DNA of 64,000 nt from Lacibacter sediminis (lineage in GTDB: Bacteria; Bacteroidota; Bacteroidia; Chitinophagales; Chitinophagaceae), in contig NZ_CP060007.1 of assembly GCF_014168535.1 (NCBI RefSeq), positions 2,356,001 to 2,420,000 of the forward strand. The letters are read 5' to 3'. A program made the position numbers and the translations under genes. This document shows positions 11,751-20,350 of this stretch, in pieces. The notes beneath the pieces are model-generated. The model had not been told where the DNA came from and did no database searches. It was given only the letters and a program-made list of their open reading frames with translations. Position 1 is the stretch's first letter. Every line of letters begins with the position of its first letter.

Positions 11751-11789
11751 AAACAACTGTTTGTATGCAGACAAACAGTTGTTTTTTTA
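11751..11789 (+). terminator. Intrinsic terminator after galT
   Basis: A perfect 14-bp stem (11751-11764 with 11771-11784), 6-nt loop ATGCAG, followed by a run of T. It ends the galK-galT unit. Confidence 0.9.
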
Positions 11790-11876
11790 TGCATACTATG
11801 TATTGGTCATAGAGTTTTTTAGCTTTAGTTTGAATTAATGCAATCGTTTTCTCAGCTCATTTCAAAACGGATTGAA

Positions 11877-11884
11877 TATATTTG
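11877..11884 (+). promoter_or_regulatory. Possible -7 element for nagB fusion gene
   Basis: TATATTTG matches the Bacteroidota -7 consensus TAnnTTTG exactly and lies 27 bp upstream of the ATG. No convincing TTTG is found at the expected distance upstream, so support is partial. Confidence 0.35.
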
Positions 11885-11911
11885 GGCTCTTATTTAAAAA
11901 ATTTAGAAAGT

Positions 11912-13840
11912 ATGGCCAGAAAGACTGCTTCCATAGATCTGCTCGATAGTTTTGAGAAAATCCCTACCAAGATTTTTACTGATGCAAAAGAAGGTTCAGC
12001 CTATGCTGCATCACAGATCGCTGCATTAATTCGTGAAAAACAGTCGAAGAATGAAAAATGTGTGCTTGGTCTGGCTACAGGCTCAACTCCAAAATCATTG
12101 TATGCTGAACTGGTGCGCATGCACAAAGAAGAAGGACTCAGCTTTAAGAATGTAATTACATTCAATCTCGATGAATATTATCCCATCGAACCTGATGCCA
12201 TCCAGAGCTATCATCGTTTTATGAAACAGCAGTTGTTTGATAAAATTGATATTGATCAGAGCAACTGTCATATTCCTGACGGTACAACAGCCAAAGAAAA
12301 TATCAAACAACATTGCTCTGCTTACGAACAAAAGATTGCAGATGCGGGTGGGGTTGACTTACAGGTTTTAGGTATTGGTGTGAACGGCCACATTGGATTT
12401 AACGAACCGGGTTCGAGTGTTTACACCAAAACAAGATTGACTACACTCACCAACTCTACACGATTAGCAAACAGCTACGAGTTTGCCAATATCAGTGAAG
12501 TGCCACGTTTGGCCATCACAATGGGTATTGGTACAATTCTGAAAGCAAAGAAAATTATACTCATGGCATGGGGCCCTACAAAAGCTCCGGTTATTCAGCA
12601 ATCAGTTGAAGGTGATGATACAGAACATGTGCCTGCTTCTTTATTGCAGAATCACGATGATGTAACATTTGTAATTGATGAGATGGCTGCGGCTGAGCTT
12701 ACCCGTTATAAAAGTCCATGGCTTACCGGTGAATGTGAGTGGACGGATAAGATGATCAAGCGTGCGGTGGTGAACATGGCACTTAAGCTCAATAAGCCAG
12801 TCTTAAGTTTAACCAATACAGATTATAACGAATACGGTTTAAGTGATCTGCTGGTAGAGAAGGGTGATGCATATGAAATTAACCTGCAGGTTTATTATAT
12901 GTTGCGTGACAGTATTACGGGCTGGCCCGGCGGTAAACCCAATGCGGTAATACCAAATCATCCTGAGCGCAGCAATCCTTACCCCAAAAAAGTGATCTTG
13001 TTTTCGCCTCATCCTGATGATGATATTATTTCGATGGGTGGAACCTTCCAGCGTTTACACGATCAGGGACATGAGGTGCATGTTGCTTATCAAACAAGCG
13101 GCAACATTGCAGTAACTGATGAATTTGTTACACGCTTCCTCGATTTTGCAGTGGGCTTTGAGCAGATGTTTGGTATTGATGCCGATAAATCGAAGAAGAT
13201 ATTAAGCGAAGCAAGAGGCTATCTTGAAAAGAAAAAGTCGAATGAAGTTGATACGCAGGCAATACGTGAGATAAAAGGATTGATCCGCCGTTGTGAAGCA
13301 GCAGCCACCTGTCGTTATGTTGGATTGAAAGAAGGGCAATGGCATTTTCAAAACCTTCCTTTCTATGAAACAGGTACCGTTGAGAAAAATCCGATGGGTG
13401 AAGAAGATGTAAGATTAACCATGGAGCTGTTCCGAAAAATAAAACCACAACAGGTGTATTGTGCAGGGGACTTTGCAGATCCCCATGGAACACATCTTGT
13501 ATGCTTCAACGTTGTGCTTGAATCTTTGAGAAGAATTAAAGCCGATGGTGATGAGTGGATCAACGATTGCTGGTTGTGGTTATACAAAGGCGCATGGCAG
13601 GAGTGGAACATGGAAGAAATTGAAATGGCCATCCCCATGAGTCCTGAACAGGTGATGAAGAAACGCTTCGGCATTTTTATTCATCAATCACAAAAAGACA
13701 TGGTGCCGTTCCAGGGTAGCGACAGTCGTGAGTTTTGGCAACGTGCTGAAGAACGCAATGCAGCCACTGCTGATCTGTATGGTAAGCTTGGCTTAACACA
13801 GTATGCAGCTATGGAAGCATTTGTGAGGTGGCACTATTAA
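11912..13840 (+). CDS. nagB: Glucosamine-6-phosphate deaminase fused to a PIG-L-type deacetylase
   Basis: 642 aa from the ATG at 11912 (a TTG 10 codons upstream is less likely). Residues about 15-265 are a NagB/6-phosphogluconolactonase-fold deaminase: FNLDEYY and GIGVNGHIGFNEPGSS mark the active site. Residues about 355-590 are a GlcNAc-PI de-N-acetylase (PIG-L) domain with the zinc motif SPHPDDD (His near 367). This two-domain form is a recognised conserved family in Bacteroidota. The N-terminal reaction turns glucosamine-6-P into fructose-6-P and ammonia; the C-terminal part could supply substrate by removing an N-acetyl group, which is inference. The gene stands alone between two terminators. 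Confidence 0.9.
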   Translation: MARKTASIDLLDSFEKIPTKIFTDAKEGSAYAASQIAALIREKQSKNEKCVLGLATGSTPKSLYAELVRMHKEEGLSFKNVITFNLDEYYPIEPDAIQSYHRFMKQQLFDKIDIDQSNCHIPDGTTAKENIKQHCSAYEQKIADAGGVDLQVLGIGVNGHIGFNEPGSSVYTKTRLTTLTNSTRLANSYEFANISEVPRLAITMGIGTILKAKKIILMAWGPTKAPVIQQSVEGDDTEHVPASLLQNHDDVTFVIDEMAAAELTRYKSPWLTGECEWTDKMIKRAVVNMALKLNKPVLSLTNTDYNEYGLSDLLVEKGDAYEINLQVYYMLRDSITGWPGGKPNAVIPNHPERSNPYPKKVILFSPHPDDDIISMGGTFQRLHDQGHEVHVAYQTSGNIAVTDEFVTRFLDFAVGFEQMFGIDADKSKKILSEARGYLEKKKSNEVDTQAIREIKGLIRRCEAAATCRYVGLKEGQWHFQNLPFYETGTVEKNPMGEEDVRLTMELFRKIKPQQVYCAGDFADPHGTHLVCFNVVLESLRRIKADGDEWINDCWLWLYKGAWQEWNMEEIEMAIPMSPEQVMKKRFGIFIHQSQKDMVPFQGSDSREFWQRAEERNAATADLYGKLGLTQYAAMEAFVRWHY

Positions 13841-13861
13841 TAAAACAAAAATGATTTTTCG

Positions 13862-13894
13862 AAAAGCTGATCAATTCATTGGTCAGCTTTTTTT
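13862..13894 (+). terminator. Intrinsic terminator after nagB fusion
   Basis: A 14-bp stem (13862-13875 with 13878-13891) with one T-G wobble and a TC loop, followed by further T residues. Confidence 0.85.
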
Positions 13895-14029
13895 GCTGTA
13901 ATAATTTAAGTTTCCGTTTGTCAGTTTTAATTTCCGTTCATGCAGGTAAAACAACTTGCGGGAGAGAATACATAAATATGTCAACACGTAGAAAATAGTT
14001 TTGCTCCACAAAACAAAACCTTATTATCT

Positions 14030-15142
14030 ATGCGTTTCACATCTATCGCAATGGCAGCATTACTTCTGCAATTGTTCATTTTTTCAGGTTGTAAAAAAAA
14101 TACACAACCACAACCACAAACACCAATTGATATTTCAACAATCAAGATTAGTGACTTTCGTTTTTCGGAGGTGAATTATTCTTCAATCGATATTGATCAT
14201 CCAACTGTTGTTAATGGGATTGAAACCGAACCTGGTCGCATTACCATCAAAATTCCAAGAGGTACTACGGGATTACAGTTGACACCCCTTGCAACAAATT
14301 TTCAAAAGCAAGGGTTCAGCATCGCTCCGCAGTTGGGTGTAAAAACTGATTTTCTGTTTAAAGAGTTGTTGTACAGCATCACATCTTCAAGCGATCCGCA
14401 GAAAAAAATAAATTATCGGGTAACAGTGCAGGAAGAACCGGTAGCCGGCACACTGGCAATTACGAATTTTCGTTTTTTAAAATCTATGAATGCCCAACTT
14501 TCAGAGGATATCTCTGCGGTTCAAATTATTCATGAAAGTAGTTCGATCGGTAAAATACATGTGATTGTTCCGGCAGGCACTCACTTTGGAGCATTAACAC
14601 CTGTGATCGATCATAACGGAGAACAATTACGGTATACACAAAATGCATTTGAAGTGCCGGCGAATAGTGCAACTATTTATCCGCATACGGGTTTGTCAAT
14701 TGATTTCACTTATCCCAAAGGTTTTTACATTGCTGTGAAGAGAGGTGAAGAAGTGAAGACCTACAGTGTGATTGTGGATGTTGAAAAACCAATCGTGTTT
14801 GTGAACGATCATGTGATCATCTCTGGTTTGCGAAGTGGTATCACCCAAACGGTAAAAGTAAGCGAGTTGTATAATCGTGGTAACAGGCCCATATCAATTA
14901 CACAGATCGCTCATAGCGATCATATACCCTATGGATCAGACTTGCGCACTTTTGCAGCAGTACCCTCAATGGGACTGTTGCCAGGTGAGAAAACAGATGT
15001 AACAACAACCATAACAGAAGGATTCTTTTTTAGCGGCACATACGAAGTAAAAGCCAGCATGCGGCCAAGCTTTTTTCAGGAACCTGAAATGCAGAGTTTT
15101 TTGCAGCCTTCATTCTTTAATCTGAAAGTGCAGTTGCAATAA
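14030..15142 (+). CDS. Lipoprotein of unknown function with tandem beta-sandwich domains
   Basis: 370 aa. The N-terminus has a lipobox (FIFSGCKK, Cys about 21), so it is predicted to be lipid-anchored. The mature part appears to hold two related domains (about 33-140 and 145-245), each ending in a strand with a xYxVxVxxE pattern (NYRVTVQEEP, TYSVIVDVEKP), followed by a third segment. The pattern recalls DUF5018-like repeats of surface lipoproteins, but I do not recognise a named family. It lies between two terminators, so it is probably expressed alone. Confidence 0.7.
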   Translation: MRFTSIAMAALLLQLFIFSGCKKNTQPQPQTPIDISTIKISDFRFSEVNYSSIDIDHPTVVNGIETEPGRITIKIPRGTTGLQLTPLATNFQKQGFSIAPQLGVKTDFLFKELLYSITSSSDPQKKINYRVTVQEEPVAGTLAITNFRFLKSMNAQLSEDISAVQIIHESSSIGKIHVIVPAGTHFGALTPVIDHNGEQLRYTQNAFEVPANSATIYPHTGLSIDFTYPKGFYIAVKRGEEVKTYSVIVDVEKPIVFVNDHVIISGLRSGITQTVKVSELYNRGNRPISITQIAHSDHIPYGSDLRTFAAVPSMGLLPGEKTDVTTTITEGFFFSGTYEVKASMRPSFFQEPEMQSFLQPSFFNLKVQLQ

Positions 15143-15148
15143 AAAAAT

Positions 15149-15182
15149 AAAAGGAACTGCATTAAGCAGTTCCTTTTATTTT
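15149..15182. terminator. Bidirectional terminator between convergent genes
   Basis: A perfect 12-bp stem (15149-15160 with 15166-15177) with loop ATTAA, A-rich on the left and T-rich on the right, placed between the stops of two convergent genes. Confidence 0.85.
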
Positions 15183-15200
15183 CAATACGGTAAAACGAGA

Positions 15201-16121
15201 TTAATCTTTTATTTCAATTACCCGTTCTTCAACATTTTCCATTCCTTCTGCAGTAACTTTTTTGGTTGACACACTGTAAATAACCCAACCATAATCGTGT
15301 ATACGTGAACCTATCTGTAGTTCATTCACAAGGTTTTTAATGCCAAGGTCTTTAGGTGCAGTTTTTCCGGCTGTTTTTGCAATTTTGCTGACATATTCTG
15401 TTACTGCAGCCAACAGTTGTTTTTCATCAACAGTTTGTTCATAGCGTAGAATATAGTTTTCATCTTTTTCATTGATCTCATCAAGATAAAGTAAGGCGTC
15501 TGCATCAAATGGCTTCCCGCCCATTACGTTTGGTACTTGTATTGTGGCTTCTATTGTTTCACCTTTGATGTATTTGGCACCATAAAACAAATAAAACTGT
15601 TGAATATCATTAATGGCAAGGGCTTCAATATTTTCTTTGCTGTTATAAATCTTTCCCACTTCGGCCATGACCTCCATTAGTTTCGGTTCGTTTTTAAATT
15701 CCTGCAGTAAAAGGGTAGTTGTCTTTTTTATGTGATCCCTTACTTCCTGCCAGTTGAGCAATTCGTCGAAACCTCCCATTTCATCTGTTTTAAAACGGAT
15801 AGTAAGGTCCTGGAAAAAGGCATCAATTTTTTGCCTGATGAGTTCACCACCGGTAACTCTGTAATTACTGTACTTCCATTCGATTACATATGAATTTGCT
15901 GTTGAATCAACGATGGTAATATCTACATCATAAGTGAGTTGCGATTTAGAAATGGTGTCGCCTTCTCTTATTTTAAATTTATCAGTAGTGATGATATAGC
16001 TCTGCTTTTCATTTTTATCCCAATAACCAATGGCCTGCACACTTGAATCTTTGAGATTGATTTGTGCAGAAGCAATTACAGTTATAACTATTGAAAATAG
16101 CAGGAAGGCGGTTTTCTTCAT
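15201..16121 (-). CDS. Exported protein of unknown function
   Basis: 306 aa with signal peptide MKKTAFLLFSIVITVIASAQ. The mature protein is soluble, charged and free of further membrane segments. It contains no cysteine pairs or catalytic motif that I recognise. Alternating strand-like and helical stretches (for example DELLNWQEVRDHIKKTTTLL) suggest a mixed alpha/beta fold. It is alone on its strand, facing the upstream lipoprotein gene across a shared terminator. Probably periplasmic. Confidence 0.7.
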   Translation of the reverse strand: MKKTAFLLFSIVITVIASAQINLKDSSVQAIGYWDKNEKQSYIITTDKFKIREGDTISKSQLTYDVDITIVDSTANSYVIEWKYSNYRVTGGELIRQKIDAFFQDLTIRFKTDEMGGFDELLNWQEVRDHIKKTTTLLLQEFKNEPKLMEVMAEVGKIYNSKENIEALAINDIQQFYLFYGAKYIKGETIEATIQVPNVMGGKPFDADALLYLDEINEKDENYILRYEQTVDEKQLLAAVTEYVSKIAKTAGKTAPKDLGIKNLVNELQIGSRIHDYGWVIYSVSTKKVTAEGMENVEERVIEIKD

Positions 16122-16307
16122 GAATGCTTTTTTGCAAAAGATAGGAAATATTTTATGAGTTCGACTATACTTCTCTGACCTGTGTATGTATGTTACTAAA
16201 GTAATTGTGTTGGTAGGAAAGGAGAAGTAACGGATGGTATCAGGTCAGAAACCTGCACCAGAAAAAAAGGTCAAACACCCACGTCAGAAATGACAACAGT
16301 TTATTAA

Positions 16308-16655
16308 TCAATCAATATACCAATTTAACTTTCCTTCAACTTCAGAACATAACCCAATTCCAGCCTTTCCAAAATCATCGAATGCAATGTGATATTCTAT
16401 TGTCAAATCGTTTCTTGTTACAATGTCATTTAATTCAGTGAATGCTTTTGATAAGTCCGAAAATGAAGATTTTAAATCGGCAAGCTCCTGAAGTATATTT
16501 TCTTTCGAAATGTTATTGAAATTAATGGTGCTTGTCCAGCCAGTCACTAAAAGTTTACCTGAATCTTTCGTTCGAATAGTCATGTTATCCAGCTTAAGTG
16601 GAATGCCGTCTGCAATTAGCCAGATTCTTTTTCTTATATTTTCGTCTGAATACAT
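16308..16655 (-). CDS. Small cytosolic protein of unknown function
   Basis: 115 aa, with no signal or membrane segment. The N-terminus MYSDENIRKRIWLIADGIP and the amphipathic middle (ENILQELADLKSSFSDLSKAF) look like a genuine protein with a short helical or coiled region. I do not recognise the family. The gene has open flanks of 186 bp and 127 bp with nothing identifiable; codon use is like that of its neighbours. Confidence 0.55.
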   Translation of the reverse strand: MYSDENIRKRIWLIADGIPLKLDNMTIRTKDSGKLLVTGWTSTINFNNISKENILQELADLKSSFSDLSKAFTELNDIVTRNDLTIEYHIAFDDFGKAGIGLCSEVEGKLNWYID

Positions 16656-16782
16656 TTTAAAATTGCTGCTCTCAAGCCTATATATGCAACTTTTAGTAGG
16701 CGGCCTGTGTAATAAATTTATGAATACGTAGTTTGCTAGATAGTTATAAAGATTGAAATTGATACAATTGTTCTACATGCAA

Positions 16783-18615
16783 TTACCCAATCCCCTCCAA
16801 ACTTCCTCCCTTCGCAAACAACCGATCAATCTTGTTTTCAACCGCAGGATCTTTTTCCAGCGCCGGTGCATTATGCGGCTTCATGCGTACATCAAATACA
16901 ACAGGTCCTCTGCAGCCCCAGTGTTTGTGTGTAATAAATGAATCAATACCATACACGTCATGACTTGGATTGCAACGTGTGTACGTTACCCATAAATAGT
17001 TTTTCAACGTTGCAGCTGTAAAACTGCTATCGTCACAAACAATGATCTGTGCTACGGTATTTAATTCGCCATTCACTATTGACAACTGACCATTCAGCAT
17101 TTCCATTTCTTTCACCGCTTCTTCATACGTTGTAAACTTTTTCGTTTGTAACGCAACAACACCCGGCATACAGAGTTGCGGATTTTCGAACTGTTGTAAT
17201 TCTTTTAATGCAGAAGGTACTTCCCTGCACAATTCCCGTTTTTTATCACCATAAGCTGCCAATACTAATTTGCTCCCGCTGTTTAAACCGGTTCCGGAAT
17301 AATCCAATGTATCGATCGTTGTGTTGGTGTGAAAGTGAAGATCTCTTGTAAGATCGATGCGTTCAAAAATATATTCTAAATAAGGCTGTACCTGGTGTGT
17401 GTGCAGTTGATTGCTTTCATCTGCAGTTATAAATAAAAATTTTGCTAAGCTTAATTGCCCGGTACCAAGCACATGATTGGCGATGGTTAATAATTCTGCC
17501 GGTTGTTTGGTGGGCATGTAAGGTGTGTAACGTTCGCTGCCGATTGCCAATAACAACGGATGTACACCCGCTGCATCAACTGCATGCACTTCTTTCAATC
17601 CCGGTACTTCCTGTGGAATAGCATTGCCCGTTAGTTCATGTATCAGTTCGCCAAAGCTGGTATCTTCCTGTGGAGGACGACCAACAACGGTAAAGGCCCA
17701 GATAGCATTCTTCTTTGCATACACATTGTTCACCTTCATCAACGGAAAGGGATGTGTTAAACTGTAGTAACCCAGGTGATCACCAAAAGGCCCTTCAGGT
17801 TTATTCTGCAGCGGATCAACTTCACCGGTAATCACAAAATCAGCATCGGTGCTGATGGCATTGCCCAATGCATCATACGCATAACGAAAACGTCGTCCGC
17901 CTAATACTCCTGCAAATGTCATTTCGCTGATACCTTCAGGTAAGGGCATTACCGCACTTAAGGTATGCGATGGTGGTCCGCCAACAAAACAACTTACTTT
18001 CAGCGGTTGTCCTTTTGCGTTAGCTTTTGTTTGATGAATACCAATTCCACGATGTAGCTGGTAATGCAATCCAATTTCTTTATTCAATTCATATTCATTA
18101 CCGCTTAGCTGAATGCGATACATACCAAGATTCGATTTCATAATGCCGGGCTTATCTGCATCTTCAGTATACACCTGTGGTAATGTAACAAAGGCACCGC
18201 CATCCATTGGCCAATGTTGAATGAGTGGAAGATCACTCACCTGTATTTTATCAAACGAAAACGAAGATTGTTTTTTGGGTAATGCTTTCAGCGCTGCCAA
18301 TCCCGTGCTGAGGTTTTGAATCGGACTCTTTAAAGCTTTCATGGGATCGCCTTTCAGTTCAATGAGCTTTTGCACTGATTGCAATGTGTCACGAAAGATG
18401 AATTTACTGCGATCGAGTGTGCCGAAGATATTGGAAGCAGCACGGTATTTTGATCCTTTCACATTTTCAAACAAAAGTGCAGGGCCTTTTGCTTCGTACA
18501 CACGGAGATGAACAGCCGCCATTTCCAGGTGCGGATCTACTTCTTCTTTAATACGAACAAGATGACCGTTCCGTTCAAGATCAAGTAAACATTCTTCGAG
18601 TGAGCTGTATGCCAT
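16783..18615 (-). CDS. UbiD-family prenylated-FMN-dependent decarboxylase
   Basis: 610 aa. UbiD-family enzymes use prenyl-FMN to remove carboxyl groups from aromatic or unsaturated acids; in bacteria the commonest roles are in ubiquinone or menaquinone (futalosine) biosynthesis. Typical segments are present: the N-terminal SLEECLLDLERNGHLVRI, the cofactor region (CFVGGPPSHTLSAVMPLPEG, AGVLGGRRFR) and EGPFGDHLGYYS with the active-site Glu. No ubiX-like partner is nearby. An in-frame stretch, LNGQLSIVNGELNTV (DNA about 17058-17100), looks like an inserted low-complexity repeat rather than conserved family sequence. A menaquinone role is likely but unproven. Confidence 0.88.
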   Translation of the reverse strand: MAYSSLEECLLDLERNGHLVRIKEEVDPHLEMAAVHLRVYEAKGPALLFENVKGSKYRAASNIFGTLDRSKFIFRDTLQSVQKLIELKGDPMKALKSPIQNLSTGLAALKALPKKQSSFSFDKIQVSDLPLIQHWPMDGGAFVTLPQVYTEDADKPGIMKSNLGMYRIQLSGNEYELNKEIGLHYQLHRGIGIHQTKANAKGQPLKVSCFVGGPPSHTLSAVMPLPEGISEMTFAGVLGGRRFRYAYDALGNAISTDADFVITGEVDPLQNKPEGPFGDHLGYYSLTHPFPLMKVNNVYAKKNAIWAFTVVGRPPQEDTSFGELIHELTGNAIPQEVPGLKEVHAVDAAGVHPLLLAIGSERYTPYMPTKQPAELLTIANHVLGTGQLSLAKFLFITADESNQLHTHQVQPYLEYIFERIDLTRDLHFHTNTTIDTLDYSGTGLNSGSKLVLAAYGDKKRELCREVPSALKELQQFENPQLCMPGVVALQTKKFTTYEEAVKEMEMLNGQLSIVNGELNTVAQIIVCDDSSFTAATLKNYLWVTYTRCNPSHDVYGIDSFITHKHWGCRGPVVFDVRMKPHNAPALEKDPAVENKIDRLFAKGGSLEGIG

Positions 18616-18636
18616 AGTGCAGCAAAGTTAGGGGAG

Positions 18637-18800
18637 GATAGTTTGTAGTTTATGGTTTGTTGCAGGTTACAGTTTACAGGTTTCAGGTAGGGCACGCTAC
18701 ATTGTTATACAACTAAACAAGTAAGGGTAAAAGTTATAAGTACCAGCAACTGGTAACTTGCAGCCTGCAACGTTCTTCTACCCGTAACTCCTGACACTTA
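18637..18800. repeat. Low-complexity word-like intergenic DNA upstream of ubiD-type gene
   Basis: This 249-bp gap holds short recurring words such as GGTTACAGTTTACAGGTTTCAG and AAGTTATAAGTACCAG. They resemble repeats found in other gaps of this window (19656-19710, 20205-20335, 39725-39765, 57165-57250, 61085-61114). No ORF or clean hairpin explains them. Confidence 0.5.
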
Positions 18801-18864
18801 ACTTCCTCTTTTCTAAACAAAATCGTCTCCTCCTTGTTTAAACAACTTCACACATCTTTGCAGT

Positions 18865-19656
18865 ATGGTTCAGGCGTATAATTTTTTAGCATCATGGCAG
18901 TTGTTCCCGGAAAAATGCAGTTACGAATTTGGCGAAACACCCAAGAGTGGCAACTGTAAAATTGAATCGGTGAAGAACGGGGCGGCATTGATGATGAGCA
19001 CCAACTGGGTTACACATCTTAACGAAGCGTTCTATACCTCTTACAACTTTGTACCGGATGGCGCTCTGCATCCGTTTGAAAATACAGAAGTGGCGCAGCA
19101 GATCCGTTCAGAGATTCCTAATTCTTCCACCATGATCGTGGAGTTACTTACGAACGGACAGGTGAAAGTTTCTGCTACACATGAAATACTTTCCAATGGT
19201 TTTTTAAAGATCACACACCAGGGGTTTACACCGGAATACAAACGGTTCACCAATGTGGAAGTGTATCACAAGCAGATGAGTGTGTTGCCTTACGCATCGA
19301 GCATTAGTGGTGTGGCTATACGTCCAACAAAGGAAGGTGTTATCCGTCACCAGGCATTAACAGCCATGGAAGAGCAAACCAATATGCAGCTCGACCAGAT
19401 CAAACAACAAATTGAATTACTGGCAAGGCAGGCTCAGGAAATAGTCAAGCGAAAAGAATTGTCGTTAATGATCTATGATGCAAAACTGAACTTCCGTCCT
19501 GTTATCGGACAGGTGTATCATTTGTATCAGAAAAACGATGACAGTTATTTGTTGTCGATGGTGAGTCCGAAAGAGTGGGGCGGTACCGGGCCGTTTAAGC
19601 AGTTTGTTGCTTCTGCAAAATTGTTAGCTGATCATACGTGGATGGAAGTGAGTTGA
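18865..19656 (+). CDS. DUF2452-containing protein
   Basis: 263 aa, cytosolic. Residues about 150-263 match my knowledge of DUF2452: IRHQALTAMEEQTNMQLDQI followed by a Gln/Arg-rich helix and GQVYHLY...MVSPKEWG. The first about 140 residues form a separate beta-rich, lipocalin-like domain (FLASWQLFPEKCSYEFG...). Function is unknown. A CATCTTTG element sits only 5 bp before the ATG, so the transcript may have almost no leader. The stop codon at 19654-19656 runs directly into a repeat block. Confidence 0.75.
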   Translation: MVQAYNFLASWQLFPEKCSYEFGETPKSGNCKIESVKNGAALMMSTNWVTHLNEAFYTSYNFVPDGALHPFENTEVAQQIRSEIPNSSTMIVELLTNGQVKVSATHEILSNGFLKITHQGFTPEYKRFTNVEVYHKQMSVLPYASSISGVAIRPTKEGVIRHQALTAMEEQTNMQLDQIKQQIELLARQAQEIVKRKELSLMIYDAKLNFRPVIGQVYHLYQKNDDSYLLSMVSPKEWGGTGPFKQFVASAKLLADHTWMEVS

Positions 19657-19790
19657 AGTACGAGGTAGGAAGTACGAGGTACGAAGTAAGAAGTATGAAG
19701 TATGAAGACTCCGAAAGCGGTAAGGTTGTTTGGAATTTGGTTTTTGGGTTTTGGTTTTTCTTGTGCCTTGTACCTTGATTCTTGTATTTT
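19656..19790. repeat. Word-like repeat block (AAGTACGAGGT units and others)
   Basis: Units of the form AAGTACGAGGT, AAGTAAGAAGT and ATGAAGT follow the stop codon. The 27-mer at 19669-19695 occurs exactly, in reverse orientation, at 39733-39759. The right half (19732-19775) shares the 13-mer TTTCTTGTGCCTT, in reverse orientation, with 57169-57181. Confidence 0.75.
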
Positions 19791-19796
19791 TAATCT

Positions 19797-20204
19797 ATGA
19801 ACTTTCCCATTGAAGTAAAGAAAAGCAAGGTGGCAGGCAAAGGTGCGTTTGCATTAAAAGCGATTCCTGCAAAAAAGAAACTCGGCAATATGGCCGGCGA
19901 AATTATCAGTTACAAAGAAGCGCAACGAAGAGTGAAACAACAGCATGCCGGTGAGTTGCTGATGGTGGAATTTGATAATGATCCGGTTGCTCTCGATGCA
20001 AGCATCAACCGTAACGCATTATCCTACATTAATCATTCCTGCGATCCCAATACGTATATGCGTCGTGCATACAGGCAAGTAGAGTTCTACAGCAAACGAC
20101 CCATCAAAAAAGGAGAGGAGCTTACTTGTGATTATGGTGAAACACATCATGATGGTAAGCTGCCTTGTAAATGTGGGGCGAAGAATTGCAGAGGATTTAT
20201 TTAG
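19797..20204 (+). CDS. Small SET-domain protein (putative protein lysine methyltransferase)
   Basis: 135 aa, essentially a bare SET domain. GKGAFA near residue 15 is part of the S-adenosylmethionine site; NALSYINHSCDPN (about residues 75-87) is the NHSCxPN motif; GEELTCDYGE (about 108-117) is the ELTxDY motif. A compact post-SET tail CKCGAKNCRGF supplies a zinc-binding Cys cluster. All key residues are present, so it should be an active methyltransferase, but the target is unknown. Small SET proteins occur in scattered bacteria, and the neighbours give no hint. Confidence 0.88.
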   Translation: MNFPIEVKKSKVAGKGAFALKAIPAKKKLGNMAGEIISYKEAQRRVKQQHAGELLMVEFDNDPVALDASINRNALSYINHSCDPNTYMRRAYRQVEFYSKRPIKKGEELTCDYGETHHDGKLPCKCGAKNCRGFI

Positions 20205-20335
20205 AAGGCGCAAGAAAGAAAACAAGGGACAAGATTAATACATCGAACTGTGCGAATAAATGTTGAGACGTAAATCTTGAACCTTGTCCTTGTCCCTTGT
20301 TACTTGCGCCTTGTCTCTTGTTCCTTTTGTATTCT
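20205..20335. repeat. Inverted word-like repeat between SET gene and pdxJ
   Basis: GGCGCAAG (20207-20214) and ACAAGGGACAAG (20222-20233) are matched in order by CTTGTCCCTTGT (20289-20300) and CTTGCGCC (20303-20310). Two halves of a repeat block thus face each other. Shorter CTTGT words surround them. Confidence 0.7.
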
Positions 20336-20350
20336 TCTTACCTTTACACC

